Of a DNA stretch of 64,000 nucleotides, positions 49,372 to 58,795 are shown one piece after another. Source of the stretch: CAZAFC01 sp964484675 (GTDB taxonomy: Bacteria > Patescibacteriota > Saccharimonadia > Saccharimonadales > UBA4665); assembly GCA_964484675.1 (NCBI GenBank), contig CAZAFC010000006.1, positions 1-64,000 on the forward strand. Direction: 5' to 3'. The notes below the pieces were generated by a model. It was given only the letters and a program-made list of their open reading frames with translations, had not been told where the DNA came from and searched no databases. How positions within the stretch are numbered: position 1 is the stretch's first letter; each line of letters starts with the position of its first letter. Made by a program: the position numbers and the translations under genes.

Positions 49372-50334
49372 TTACTCCTCAATTAACTTAGCCAGTCCGA
49401 AGCCGTTGCGTCCGAAGTTATTCCCATTATATAGCAAATAAGTCGCACCATTGCACGCAAAGATGTTCGGGTAGCACATCATTTCTGAGTCCCAGCCTTC
49501 CTCGGAGAGCACAATGCCCGCCTGGTCATCGGCGCGTGTCCAGGTCGCCAGGTCGTCCGAATATGCGTAGCCGAGCTGGTAACCCTTACCTTTTTCGGTG
49601 CGAAAGCCAGCCATGTGGCGGTAGCAGAAGTACATGTGATAGCGCTGGCCGATTTGAATGACCGTTGGCAACGCCTGGCACTCATTCCCATCAATCTTGT
49701 CGGCGATGATCATTTTGCCACTGTCGCGTTGCCAGTTGATGCCGTCTTCGGACGTCGCGTGACCGATCTTATAAACGCGCTCAGAAGCATGTTCCTTAGT
49801 AGCCTCGCTCCATTTTTTGCCGAACAAATAGAACATGTGGAACTTTTTGTCGGCGAACTGCCGCACGAACGCATCGCCCACCAAAAATGGCTCATGCAGC
49901 GATGCGCTCAGCAGTGGCCCGTCGCCTAATTTTTGGAATGTTTTGCCGTTGTCGGTGCTCGTCGCAAAGCCAATGTCCGACTCTACATCCACCGACACAC
50001 GCCGCGAAATCCCGTTCGTGTAGCCAAAAATCTTATCGCCTGCGCGCGTCGGACTGAGCGGGAAAATTCCATGCTCATCAAAGCAGCCCAACTTTCCGAG
50101 CGGCATTACCTCGTGCTCGGAATGGCCAATCATCTCTGTAAAATCAAGATTGTAGTCCACATATTGCACGTGGCTCAAAAATTTGCCGCTGTCGTCCACC
50201 AAGCGCGTCGAAAAATACACGCGCACACGGTCCTCGCACACCAATGCCTGCGGCGACTGCGCGTGGCTGGCAAATCGCTCGGCAAACGGCGATTCATCAA
50301 ACGTAAAAATCTGCCCAAGTTTCTGCCATCTCAT
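49372..50334 (-). CDS. Five-bladed beta-propeller protein (glycosidase-like), copy 2
   Basis: This 320-residue protein is related to GH43/GH32/GH130-type propellers. Repeats include RVYFSTRLVDDSGKFLS near 39, GCFDEHGIFPLSPTRAGD near 84, GFATSTDNGKTFQ near 122 and IGHATSEDGINWQRD near 188. It aligns along its length with the next gene upstream, so the two are tandem paralogues. A GH130-like phosphorylase or mannoside hydrolase is possible, but I do not identify catalytic residues securely. I start at 50334 (MRWQKLGQ), one base after the neighbour's stop. Confidence 0.82.
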   Translation of the reverse strand: MRWQKLGQIFTFDESPFAERFASHAQSPQALVCEDRVRVYFSTRLVDDSGKFLSHVQYVDYNLDFTEMIGHSEHEVMPLGKLGCFDEHGIFPLSPTRAGDKIFGYTNGISRRVSVDVESDIGFATSTDNGKTFQKLGDGPLLSASLHEPFLVGDAFVRQFADKKFHMFYLFGKKWSEATKEHASERVYKIGHATSEDGINWQRDSGKMIIADKIDGNECQALPTVIQIGQRYHMYFCYRHMAGFRTEKGKGYQLGYAYSDDLATWTRADDQAGIVLSEEGWDSEMMCYPNIFACNGATYLLYNGNNFGRNGFGLAKLIEE

Positions 50335-50335
50335 A

Positions 50336-51313
50336 CTAGAGCTCCCCTTCCAATTCCGCCAGTCCAAAGCCGTAGCGGCCGACTTCGTTGCCTAGATAGA
50401 GCAGGTACGTTTTGCCGTCCAGCTCGAATACGTGTGGGTAGGCGGTCATTTCGTTGTCGAACGCGTCGGGTTCGATCGCGATGTCGATACCGGCCTTGCT
50501 ATCGTCGCGCGTCCAGGTGAGTAGGTCGGTTGAGCTGGCGTAGCCAATTTTGCGGCTCTTGGTGTCGCGGAAGTTGCTCGGAATCCAGCCGCAGAAGAAC
50601 ATGTGGTACTTCCCGTTGGCATAAAACACGTCAGGGCTGGCCTGCGATTCGTTGTCGTCCCAGCCATTCCGGATGAGATCTTTGCCGTGCTTCGTCCAAT
50701 TGATGCCGTCTTTGGAGGTAGCCAGGCGGATCTTGTGCGAAATTTCCGGCCGGCCGTTCACTACAGTCCAGGTTTTGCCGGCGATGTAAAACAAGTAGTA
50801 TGTATCGTTGAATTTGCGGATTTTCGGCCCGCTCAGCACGAACGGCTCGTCCGGCGAAAACGACAGCACCGGGCCATCACCAAGGCGCTCGAATGTCTTG
50901 CCGTCGTCGGTGCTTTTTGCCACGCCGATCGCCGTATTGAACGGCACCGAGCTCGGGCGTGTCCAGCCAGCGTAATACGCCCATATCTCGCCGTCTTTTC
51001 GAATAACCGAAACGGGGTAGGTGCCGAACTCGTCGAAGCAACCACGCTTGCCCAAGGTAAGGATCGGCTTCTCAGCCACGCGCAGCACATGGAACAAATC
51101 TTTGCGGTCGAGGTCCACATAGGCCGAATAGCTCACGAATTGGCCGTTTTCGTCCCGCGGCGGCCGGCACGAAAAATACACCCGCACAAAATCATCAAAC
51201 ACCACCGCCTGCGGTGCCTGCGCGTACTCATCGAGCCAATCGATGCCCGGGTAGTCGCGCGGATCGAAAACCTTGCCGAGCTTCTTCCAGCTAAATTTTT
51301 TTGACGTATTCAT
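50336..51313 (-). CDS. Five-bladed beta-propeller protein (glycosidase-like), copy 1
   Basis: This 325-residue paralogue of the protein at 49372-50334 shares the opening (WKKLGKVFDPRD), VRVYFSCRPPRDENGQFVS near 44, GCFDEFGTYPVSVIRKDGE near 90, KSTDDGKTFERLGDGP near 130 and ATSKDGINWTKHG near 195. It could trim or remodel the surface glycan, or cleave and phosphorolyse a sugar linkage. I start at 51313 (MNTSKKFSW). Met codons at 51325 and 51337 are alternatives. It overlaps the phosphoesterase gene by 23 bases. Confidence 0.82.
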   Translation of the reverse strand: MNTSKKFSWKKLGKVFDPRDYPGIDWLDEYAQAPQAVVFDDFVRVYFSCRPPRDENGQFVSYSAYVDLDRKDLFHVLRVAEKPILTLGKRGCFDEFGTYPVSVIRKDGEIWAYYAGWTRPSSVPFNTAIGVAKSTDDGKTFERLGDGPVLSFSPDEPFVLSGPKIRKFNDTYYLFYIAGKTWTVVNGRPEISHKIRLATSKDGINWTKHGKDLIRNGWDDNESQASPDVFYANGKYHMFFCGWIPSNFRDTKSRKIGYASSTDLLTWTRDDSKAGIDIAIEPDAFDNEMTAYPHVFELDGKTYLLYLGNEVGRYGFGLAELEGEL

Positions 51314-51992
51314 GTTCTTTTCCATCGTACCATCCATTATCTTTTGCCCCCGTTGCCAAACGTTGGTAATAGTAGCCGCTGAAGCCGGCCGCTTCCATGA
51401 GTTCGCCGACTTTTCCAAAATCGTACGCCACGCGGTGCAGCTCGAATGTTTCGCCATCCCAAGTCGCGAATGCCGCCCGATTGTCGCCGTCGCGCGGCTG
51501 GCCGACCGAGCCGGGGTTGCAATACACTTTGTCGCCGTAGTCGTCGAGCCGTTGCATGTGTTTGTGGCCGGAAGCGAAAAATTTCCCACCTACTTTGGCG
51601 AAATACTCGGCGCTCGGTTCCACGTATTCATCAATCGGGTCCGTCCAGCCGCCATGCACCATCGACAAGCCGTTGTATTCGAGATGCGCTGGCAGCGATT
51701 GCAGCCACGCCAGGTTCTCCGGCTTGATAATTTTTTTCTGGTAGCCAATCGTGTCGTTCACCGTTTGCGACCTCGGGCAAAAACTGTCGGCCAGCATGTA
51801 CCAATCGTGGTTGCCGGTGAGGCATTTGACATCTCGGCGCCGCAATTCATCGCACACTTCATTTACCTGCGGATAGTAGCCCACGATGTCGCCCAAGCAG
51901 TAAATCTCGTTGATACCAAGATCATCAATGGCCTTGAGCACTTGCTCAAGCGCCACAAAATTACCATGAATGTCAGATATCAGCGCGATCAT
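51291..51992 (-). CDS. Metallophosphoesterase (YfcE/MJ0936-like)
   Basis: This 233-residue calcineurin-like phosphoesterase has all metal-site motifs: SDIHGN at residue 6, LGDIVGYYP near 33, TGNHDWYM near 59, HGGWTD near 112 and SGHKHMQR near 142. The SVGQPRDGD loop near 162 is typical of the YfcE/DR1281 group. A two-metal phosphodiesterase or phosphatase in a glycan locus could act on a phosphorylated sugar intermediate, which is inference. It overlaps the ATP-grasp gene by 20 bases. Confidence 0.92.
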   Translation of the reverse strand: MIALISDIHGNFVALEQVLKAIDDLGINEIYCLGDIVGYYPQVNEVCDELRRRDVKCLTGNHDWYMLADSFCPRSQTVNDTIGYQKKIIKPENLAWLQSLPAHLEYNGLSMVHGGWTDPIDEYVEPSAEYFAKVGGKFFASGHKHMQRLDDYGDKVYCNPGSVGQPRDGDNRAAFATWDGETFELHRVAYDFGKVGELMEAAGFSGYYYQRLATGAKDNGWYDGKEHEYVKKI

Positions 51993-52947
51993 AAAATACC
52001 TTGTCCTCCGTGTAGCGCACCGCGTAGCCCGGACGGATTTTGGGCTGCTTTGGGGTGACGCTATTTAAGAAATACTCAACTGCCATGGCGCTTTCGTTAT
52101 AGCCGAACGCCGTTCTGATCGACGTTGCCGACGAAATGCGCGGATTGATCTCGAGCAATTTGAGCTTGCCATCGTGCAGTCGGAACTGGAAATTCGTCGG
52201 CCCAATCGGCTTAAGCAGTTCGGCCAGACGCGCCATAACTACCTCGACGCCTGGCGGGTTCTCGACGGTTGCTTTCTCAGTAAATCCTTCTTTGGCGAGT
52301 TTGCGCCGCAAACCCATAAAGCAGCACAGTTTGCTCTGCTCGTCAAAAAACGCCGACACCGTGTACTCAGTTTCTTTGTCGCCGACAATCGGCTGCGCCA
52401 TCACAATTGGCCCGACGTCTTGCGCATGCGCCGCAAATGTCTCAGCCGAATCGACAATCACAATACCCCTGGACGCAAAACCGCGGCGCGGCTTCAGCAA
52501 AAAGGGCAGCCCAAAATCGCGCGACAGCTCCTCGAACGTGCCCGCCAGTCGCGACTCAATCGCGCACGGCACGTCCGCCCCACGCAGCTTCTCATAAAAC
52601 TCCCATTTGTCGGCGCAGAGCTCGACAAGCTCAGGATTATTGAGCATCACCTTGGCGCCAGCCCGCTCGAGCACTTCGCGGTGCTCATTCCAAGCCAGCA
52701 TGTCATCATTAATGCCGGGAATGATCATGTCCACCGAGTGTTTCTTGATGACCTTGCACAGCCAATCGATGTAGCTCGGGTCAGTCGTGAGCGGCGCTTG
52801 CTCGAACACATCGCAAAATGCCGGCGCCACCGAATCGTCGTAAATCGTCGTACCGATCAAATGATAACTTTCTGGAGCCGCGCGCAGCGACTTCAACACG
52901 CCATAGCCAATGATGCCGGACGCGCCGGACACAAGAATTGTCTTCAC
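51973..52947 (-). CDS. ATP-grasp ligase (carbamoyl-phosphate-synthase-like)
   Basis: This 324-residue protein opens with a Rossmann-like MKTILVSGASGIIGYGVL. It continues into an ATP-grasp domain with FLLKPRRGFASRGIVIVDS near 150 and LEINPRISSATSIRTAF near 270, which supply ATP and Mg2+ ligands. Similar enzymes join carboxylates to amines, for instance amino acids to sugars in O-antigen loci. It lies between a phosphoesterase and an SDR gene, so it may modify a sugar substituent. Confidence 0.88.
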   Translation of the reverse strand: MKTILVSGASGIIGYGVLKSLRAAPESYHLIGTTIYDDSVAPAFCDVFEQAPLTTDPSYIDWLCKVIKKHSVDMIIPGINDDMLAWNEHREVLERAGAKVMLNNPELVELCADKWEFYEKLRGADVPCAIESRLAGTFEELSRDFGLPFLLKPRRGFASRGIVIVDSAETFAAHAQDVGPIVMAQPIVGDKETEYTVSAFFDEQSKLCCFMGLRRKLAKEGFTEKATVENPPGVEVVMARLAELLKPIGPTNFQFRLHDGKLKLLEINPRISSATSIRTAFGYNESAMAVEYFLNSVTPKQPKIRPGYAVRYTEDKVFYDRADI

Positions 52948-52950
52948 TTC

Positions 52951-53796
52951 TTACCCCTCTTCTCGGTACAATTGTATGCCGCGAAAGCCATCCTGCAAAG
53001 AAATCTGCGGCCGGAAGGCAATCTTGTCGTAAAAATCAGGGTCTTTGTCGAAGACATTGTCGGGTGTCGACGGCTTGTCCTTGAGAAATGTCGTCGTGCC
53101 GCCCTTGCCGAATACCGCCTGAGCCGTTTCGGCGACCTCTGAAAATCGCACGTCGCTCGGATACTGGCAAGCGTACACGCCCGTGACGTTCCGATCGATC
53201 GTCCGCTCGATCATCTCGGCAAGATCTTCGGCGTGGAGATAATTCCTGAGCGCGTCGTGCTCGCCGTAAATCGTGATGTCCTCGCCGCGCTCTGCCCGGT
53301 CCAAAATGTGATAAATAAACGGTTGGTGCGCCGCGAAGGCCATGTCGTTGCCGTAAATCTGCGACGGCCGCAGGATAGCCAGCGGCACATCGAATTGCTT
53401 GCAGTACTGCTCGGCAAGGTCGTCGCCGTTGCGCTTGGTGATGGCATACGGCGAATAGTACGGCGAACTTTTGGGCAGCACAGCCGATAGCGACGAAATA
53501 TGCACCACGTGCCGCACGCCTGCTTTGCGCGCCGCCATGCACGCGCGGAGTGCACCGAGCGCATTCGTCTCTTCTGTCTCGAGCCACGCCTCGTCTGTAT
53601 CGCTCTCAAAGGCAGCCGCGCAATTAATCACCACATCTATGCCGGCCGGAATCGTGAACGGCTTCGTGAGGTCGATGCGCACATCGCCGTGTGTGCGGCC
53701 GGCTGTCAGCACCATGTAATCGCGCGCAGCAAGTAAGTCAATCACAACTTTCGCGAGCGCCGAGCCGGCGCCAATAATCAAAACTTTTTTGCTCAT
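52951..53796 (-). CDS. NAD-dependent epimerase/dehydratase (SDR)
   Basis: This 281-residue extended SDR has an N-terminal GAGSALAKVVIDLLAARD motif, VHISSLSAVLP near 100, the YxxxK site SPYAITKRNGDD near 118 and LRPSQIYGND near 143. It likely epimerises, reduces or dehydrates a nucleotide sugar. The glycine motif is less regular than GxxGxxG. The start overlaps the WbqC gene stop by four bases. Confidence 0.9.
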   Translation of the reverse strand: MSKKVLIIGAGSALAKVVIDLLAARDYMVLTAGRTHGDVRIDLTKPFTIPAGIDVVINCAAAFESDTDEAWLETEETNALGALRACMAARKAGVRHVVHISSLSAVLPKSSPYYSPYAITKRNGDDLAEQYCKQFDVPLAILRPSQIYGNDMAFAAHQPFIYHILDRAERGEDITIYGEHDALRNYLHAEDLAEMIERTIDRNVTGVYACQYPSDVRFSEVAETAQAVFGKGGTTTFLKDKPSTPDNVFDKDPDFYDKIAFRPQISLQDGFRGIQLYREEG

Positions 53797-54497
53797 GTCA
53801 GCTCGTACTCCTCAAGAAATTGCTTCACAGTGGGCAGATCATTGAACATCAACACATCGATAATCGACAGCCACGGCACAAATTCGCCGCCAAACTGCGG
53901 ATATTCGATCGGGTTGGATTTGATAAATCGCAGCTCCATCCCATGTTTTTTGAACTCGGCCGCATCGTACAGTTCGCGCCCGCCGCTCGCGTTGATGTAC
54001 ATGTCAGCGTGCGTCGCCTGGCTCAGCGCCAGCACTTTTTGCTGGCCTTTGAGCGAATGATCGATGTCGATCGTCGACGAAACGGTGATCTTTGTAGTGA
54101 TGCCGAGATACTCGCAGATAGTGTTCACCGCATTGAAGTTATATTCAAAGAGGTTCTTATTCGGAAACAAAAAGCATCCCTCGATGAGCGGATAGGCTTC
54201 TGAAAACTGTGGCGCTTTGCGGTAATTCGCTTGAATAATGCGCAAAATTCGCGCGATTTCTTTGTCGCTGTCGTCGCTCAAAAAGCGCTCGTTCACTGGC
54301 AAAAAATCCGACGCTTTCTGAACGGGCAGTGTAAAAAGTTTGTCGTGGTCGCGTTCCAAAATGCGATTCCGATTGAACCAGCCCTTCTTGGTGTACTCGA
54401 TATTGTCGTAAATTACAAACTCGTCCACCGAATGGATAAGCTGCCAATAGCCGATGTACGGCAGAAAATACGGCTGCATAATTGCGGTTTTTTTCAT
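53793..54497 (-). CDS. WbqC-family protein
   Basis: This 234-residue protein starts MKKTAIMQPYFLPYIGYWQLI, the hallmark of the WbqC family (MQPYFFPYLGYFQLI type). EYTKKGWFNRNRIL near 37 and the C-terminal GELVPW-like segment also fit. WbqC proteins sit next to amino-sugar transaminases in O-antigen loci and are thought to help N-acylate the amino sugar. An aminotransferase gene is two genes upstream, as expected. It overlaps both neighbours by four bases. Confidence 0.92.
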   Translation of the reverse strand: MKKTAIMQPYFLPYIGYWQLIHSVDEFVIYDNIEYTKKGWFNRNRILERDHDKLFTLPVQKASDFLPVNERFLSDDSDKEIARILRIIQANYRKAPQFSEAYPLIEGCFLFPNKNLFEYNFNAVNTICEYLGITTKITVSSTIDIDHSLKGQQKVLALSQATHADMYINASGGRELYDAAEFKKHGMELRFIKSNPIEYPQFGGEFVPWLSIIDVLMFNDLPTVKQFLEEYELT

Positions 54498-55693
54498 CCG
54501 TTTGCCTCGCTGATTATGTCTTTGAAAAGTTTGATTCGCCCCTCGATGTGGCTTTCAATGTCAAAAAAGACGTGCGCTTTTTGCTGGCCTTTCTTGGAAA
54601 TATCGTACAGCTCGTCGAGATGCTTGTAAAAATACCTCGCTTTGGCGACAATATCCTGGACCTGGGTTTTGATGATCACCACTTCGTCGTCGCCGAATTC
54701 GGTGTTCATGTGCAGCTCGTCGGCATTGAAGCCACAGACGCCGCAGTACATCGCGCCAGCCGAGAGCGGGAAGCCGTCCGAATTGCCTTTGTACAGCTTA
54801 AACGGTCGATTCGGCGACATGAAAATATCCATGCGGCTGTAAAGTTCCGGCAAGTCGCCCGGCGGCAGGTAGCCGTAAAACTTCACCTTGTCCTTGATGG
54901 CCGAGACATCAATTTCACGCTCATCAAAGCCGCCAACCACATGAAATCGCATGTCCGGGCAAAGCTTTGCCAGCTTGTGCGCCGCCGCAATAAATAAGTC
55001 GTAACCCTTGTCGACACCTTTCGGGCTGTACTTGGCAGCCACAAAACAGATGTCAAACGTCGGCTTATCTGCCGGGTAGAATTTTTTGGGCTGCACGTCG
55101 GCCAGCTTAAATTGCGCTGAGCCGGAGAAATCATAGACAATGTCCGACTTTTTGCACAGCCGCTTTTTGAGCAAATAATCCTGCAGTAGCCGCTGATTGA
55201 CAATCACTTTTCGGAAGCACGGCGAAGCAAAAACGCGTTTGAGCATTTTGTCGGAATCATCATTATCAAGCCCGAACGCACCGCCAGGATTTAACAAAAA
55301 CACGAACGGAATTCTGTGCTTTTCCAGAAAGGGCAGCAGGGTGTAGGTTTCGGCCAAAAAATACGTATAAGCCAGATTGATCTGATACTTCTTGTCGTCC
55401 GCAAGGTGCTGGATCTTGCCCTTTGTCTCGGGGTATTTTGCTGTGTAGGCATGGAGGTTTTTATCAAAATCTTCGCGCGTCATGCCATAGCCGTGCGCGA
55501 ACCATGCCTCGGGGCCAGGCTGCATCGGATACATCGTGAAGTACGTGAAGCCGGGCAGCTTCTTGGCAAATTCAAGCGCGTCGGAATTGCGCGGACCGAC
55601 GGCATCCTTGTTCGGCAGCACCGAGTCAATCACGACGATATTTTTCGTAACCGTTCGGCCGCCCGAAAATCTACGTGCCAGCTGGCTAAACAT
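54494..55693 (-). CDS. Glycosyltransferase, GT-B fold
   Basis: This 399-residue protein has a Rossmann-like N-terminal half with FVFLLNPGGAFGLDNDD near 130. Its C-terminal nucleotide-binding half has FDICFVAAKYSPKGVDKGYDLF, MRFHVVGGFDE and a DGFPLSAGAMYCGV segment near 310, equivalent to the E-x7-E region of GT4 enzymes. It overlaps the aminotransferase gene by eight bases and the WbqC gene by four. The sugar is unknown. Confidence 0.85.
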   Translation of the reverse strand: MFSQLARRFSGGRTVTKNIVVIDSVLPNKDAVGPRNSDALEFAKKLPGFTYFTMYPMQPGPEAWFAHGYGMTREDFDKNLHAYTAKYPETKGKIQHLADDKKYQINLAYTYFLAETYTLLPFLEKHRIPFVFLLNPGGAFGLDNDDSDKMLKRVFASPCFRKVIVNQRLLQDYLLKKRLCKKSDIVYDFSGSAQFKLADVQPKKFYPADKPTFDICFVAAKYSPKGVDKGYDLFIAAAHKLAKLCPDMRFHVVGGFDEREIDVSAIKDKVKFYGYLPPGDLPELYSRMDIFMSPNRPFKLYKGNSDGFPLSAGAMYCGVCGFNADELHMNTEFGDDEVVIIKTQVQDIVAKARYFYKHLDELYDISKKGQQKAHVFFDIESHIEGRIKLFKDIISEANG

Positions 55694-56810
55694 CGCTCGC
55701 CTCGTTAATCACTCGAGCAATGTCCGCAACCACGCGCTTCTCCAGCCCCAAATACAGCGGCAAACAGGCCACGCGCAGGGCAATGTCTTCGGAGATCGGA
55801 CAATGTTGGAAATTTTCCAGGTACGGCAAGGTGTTAAGGCTAGGGTAAAAATAGCGCCGCGGGAAAATATTCTTGGCCTCCAGCGTTGCGAGCACATTCA
55901 AGAGCTGTTGTTCGGTTCGAAATACCACCGGAAAATACGCGTAGTTTGGCTCAAAATCGGGGTGATGCTTGAGTTGAGTCACCCTTTCGCCGTCGAGATA
56001 CTCATCATACCAGCCGGTAATCTGCTTTCGCGCCGCGATATTCTGCTCGATATAGGGCAAGTAGCTCAGCCCCATCGCCGCCTGCAGTTCCGAAGCCTTG
56101 GCATTGATGCCGAGCATTTGGTGGTTGTCGCCTTCGTGACCGAAATGCTTCATGAGCTCAACGCGCCGTGCTATCCGGCGATCTTTGGTGATGATACAGC
56201 CGCCCTCCACGGTGTGAAACAGCTTAGTGGCATGAAAACTGCACACCGAAATGTCGCCGTAGTCGAGCAACGATCGCCCTTTGTAGCGCGCGCCAAATGC
56301 ATGCGCGCCGTCGTAAATCACTTTCAGGCCATACTGGTGCGCCAGCGACTCGATCTCCTCGACGTTGCAAGGCAGCCCGAACACGTGCACGGCCATAATC
56401 GCCTTGGTTTTGCTCGTAATTGCCGCCTCGATTTTATCCGCATCGATACACAAAGAGTCCGGCTCAATGTCCACAAACACCGGCGAGCAGCCTTCCCACA
56501 AAATCGACGACGTGGTGGCCACATACGAAAACGGTGTGGTGATGATTTCGCCGCCAAGCACATCGGCCGCACGCAGCGCCAGTTGCAAACCAATCGTGCC
56601 ATTCGCCACAAACTGTAAAGTATCTATGCCAAGATATGCGGACGTCTTTTGCTCGAATTCCTGCAAAAGCGGCCCCTGATTGGTCAGCCACACGCTATCC
56701 CAGATCTTCTTGAGATACTCGACAAATTCGCCGAGCGGCGGCAGAAAAGTTTTCGTCACATTCACCCGCTCCAAAGCAGACCCACCCGCTTCAGAAGGCG
56801 GCTTACTCAT
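55686..56810 (-). CDS. DegT/DnrJ/EryC1 family sugar aminotransferase
   Basis: This 374-residue PLP enzyme transaminates keto-sugar nucleotides to amino sugars. VANGTIGLQLALRAADVLGG near 68 is the cofactor-phosphate loop, YDGAHAFGARY near 166 has the PLP-stacking Asp-Ala-Ala-like motif, and FHATKLFHTVEGG near 193 contains the Schiff-base Lys. Substrates could be 4-keto or 3-keto-6-deoxy sugars branching from the RmlB product, which is inference. The start overlaps the Wzt gene by eight bases. Confidence 0.93.
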   Translation of the reverse strand: MSKPPSEAGGSALERVNVTKTFLPPLGEFVEYLKKIWDSVWLTNQGPLLQEFEQKTSAYLGIDTLQFVANGTIGLQLALRAADVLGGEIITTPFSYVATTSSILWEGCSPVFVDIEPDSLCIDADKIEAAITSKTKAIMAVHVFGLPCNVEEIESLAHQYGLKVIYDGAHAFGARYKGRSLLDYGDISVCSFHATKLFHTVEGGCIITKDRRIARRVELMKHFGHEGDNHQMLGINAKASELQAAMGLSYLPYIEQNIAARKQITGWYDEYLDGERVTQLKHHPDFEPNYAYFPVVFRTEQQLLNVLATLEAKNIFPRRYFYPSLNTLPYLENFQHCPISEDIALRVACLPLYLGLEKRVVADIARVINEASDV

Positions 56811-57957
56811 ATGTCCACGTGTCCGCCAATTTGAGGGCCGCGCCCTTGCTGGGATCGTTGCCCTTGATAATAAATTGCGCCTTGTTCGTGCTTATGCACA
56901 GTAGCTCAGCGTTCTTGGCTCGAAACAAGCCGGCGCCGATGCTGTACTGGCCACCGTTGAAGGGCGTCGTGTCGAGCGAGTATTTCAGCTTGCCAGTGTG
57001 ATGAAGCGATTCGCCCTTTGAAGTGTTGAGCTCGGCAATTGATATGCCGTCTTTAATGACTGAAATGCCGAGATACATGGCGTCATCGTCCTCTGTTTTG
57101 TAGCTGAATTCGACATCCACCATGCCGTTCTTTTGGCTAACAACTTTGGATGAAAGCCGGTGTGTCTTGGGCAGCGCCGAACTTTTATTGCCAGCTTTTG
57201 CGGCCTGCGCGCCCTCCATGTTATCTTCGAGATAGATGTCCGCAACGTCAGCCGGCGTGCCTTCGGTGATCAAATCACCATTCCGGATATAAATCGCCTT
57301 GGTGCAGAAACGTCGCACCGCGTCCATGTCGTGCGACACGAACACCACGGTCTTTTTCTGGGCCTTCAACTCCTCAAAGTAGTTGTAGCATTTTTGTTGG
57401 AAAGCCGAATCGCCCACCGCCAGTACTTCGTCAAGCAGCAGAATGTCACCGCGCGCCCGGATGGCAATCGAAAACGCCAGCCGCACCTGCATGCCCGACG
57501 AGTAATTCTTGAGTTTTTGGTCCATGAAGCGCTCAATCTCGGCAAATTCCACGATGTCATCGTACATAGCGTGCATTTCTTTGCGCGTAAAGCCGAGTAG
57601 CGCGCCATTCAAGAACACGTTTTCGCGGCCGGTGAGCTCAGGATTGAAACCGACGCCCAGCTCGATAAACGGCGTCAGCGAGCCGCGCACCGCAACACTG
57701 CCTTTCGTCGGCGTATAAATGCCGGCCAGTAGCTTGAGCAGGGTACTTTTGCCACTGCCGTTTCGACCGACGATGCCGAAAAAGTCGCCCTGCTTCACCT
57801 CAAAAGACACGTCCTTGAGCGCCGTCTGGAGCTCGTAGCTTCGCTTGCGCCGGTAGAAATTCACCACGGCGCCCTTGATCGAGCTCGTTTTTTCGTGCGG
57901 CAATTTGAACGTCTTGGTCAGATTAACAACGGAGATGAGGGAATCTTCGGACGCCAT
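56803..57957 (-). CDS. wzt: Polysaccharide ABC exporter ATPase (Wzt/TagH/RfbE type)
   Basis: This 384-residue protein has an N-terminal ATPase domain: Walker A GRNGSGKST near 68, signature YSSGMQVRLA near 158, Walker B ILLLDEVLAVGD near 178 and H-loop FVSHDMDAV near 213. It ends in a 130-residue beta-sandwich of the Wzt carbohydrate-binding type (VDVEFSYKTEDDDA), which selects the finished chain. With the permease encoded upstream it exports the lipid-linked glycan. I start at 57957 (MASEDSLIS), right after the permease stop. Confidence 0.93.
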   Translation of the reverse strand: MASEDSLISVVNLTKTFKLPHEKTSSIKGAVVNFYRRKRSYELQTALKDVSFEVKQGDFFGIVGRNGSGKSTLLKLLAGIYTPTKGSVAVRGSLTPFIELGVGFNPELTGRENVFLNGALLGFTRKEMHAMYDDIVEFAEIERFMDQKLKNYSSGMQVRLAFSIAIRARGDILLLDEVLAVGDSAFQQKCYNYFEELKAQKKTVVFVSHDMDAVRRFCTKAIYIRNGDLITEGTPADVADIYLEDNMEGAQAAKAGNKSSALPKTHRLSSKVVSQKNGMVDVEFSYKTEDDDAMYLGISVIKDGISIAELNTSKGESLHHTGKLKYSLDTTPFNGGQYSIGAGLFRAKNAELLCISTNKAQFIIKGNDPSKGAALKLADTWTYE

Positions 57958-57958
57958 A

Positions 57959-58765
57959 CTATATATTCTCCGCAAAATACTTTGCTTCTTTTTTGAAATA
58001 CAGCACGCCGACAAGCAGCGCCAGCACGGTAATGCCGGCCGGGATCAACTCATACGCGGTCGCACCATACACGTGCCGCATGGTAAGTGTTTGGTGTGTG
58101 ATGGTGCTGTAGCGCGCATCCTGGATCGCCTGCGCCATCGGGTTCAAAAATAGCAATTCTTGCAGCTTGTGGTTCGTGATAAGCGAGATTGGATAGATGA
58201 TTGGGGTGAGGTAAAACATCGCTTGCAGGATGACTTCCCAGATGTAGCCAAGATCGCGGAACTTCACAAATGCGGCCGCCAAAAAGAGCGAAATTCCGAG
58301 CGCGAACATGTACACTTCTATCAAAATCAGCGGTAACCACAACGCCGTGTGCATCAAATGAACATGGTTGATCGCCATAAAAACCAGCACCACGAGCAAG
58401 TTCAGCAAGAAATTAATCAGCGCCGACAGGCTACTCGAAATCACGACAATCCAGCGCGGAATCCGAATCTTACGGATTAAATCGCCGCGGCCGACGATTG
58501 AGCCAAGGCTCTGCATCGTAATCTCATTGAAGAAGTTCCAGATGACAATGCCGAACAGCAAATATACCGGATAATGCTCGACGCCTTTGCCCAAACGCAA
58601 AAATCGCACAAACACCACATACAAAATAAGGAATAATAGCAGCGGACGCAGCAGCGACCACGCGTAGCCAAGCACCGACCCCTGATATCGAAGCTTGAAA
58701 TCGGTCCCAACTAACTCGCGCAAGAGGGCGCGGTTCTTCTTGCTCACGAGTTTCCCAAGTACCAT
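57959..58765 (-). CDS. wzm: Polysaccharide ABC exporter permease (Wzm/TagG type)
   Basis: This 268-residue ABC-2 permease has the conserved DFKLRYQGSVLGYAWSLL motif near residue 20 and six spans. NPMAQAIQDAR near 215 is another family motif. With Wzt it moves undecaprenyl-diphosphate-linked glycan across the membrane. TATAAT ends eight bases before the ATG, so this promoter drives the minus-strand block reaching to 47527. It faces the GT2 gene at 58796 head to head. Confidence 0.93.
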   Translation of the reverse strand: MVLGKLVSKKNRALLRELVGTDFKLRYQGSVLGYAWSLLRPLLLFLILYVVFVRFLRLGKGVEHYPVYLLFGIVIWNFFNEITMQSLGSIVGRGDLIRKIRIPRWIVVISSSLSALINFLLNLLVVLVFMAINHVHLMHTALWLPLILIEVYMFALGISLFLAAAFVKFRDLGYIWEVILQAMFYLTPIIYPISLITNHKLQELLFLNPMAQAIQDARYSTITHQTLTMRHVYGATAYELIPAGITVLALLVGVLYFKKEAKYFAENI

Positions 58766-58795
58766 GATGGTTCATTATAGGCTACAATGAGGCCC

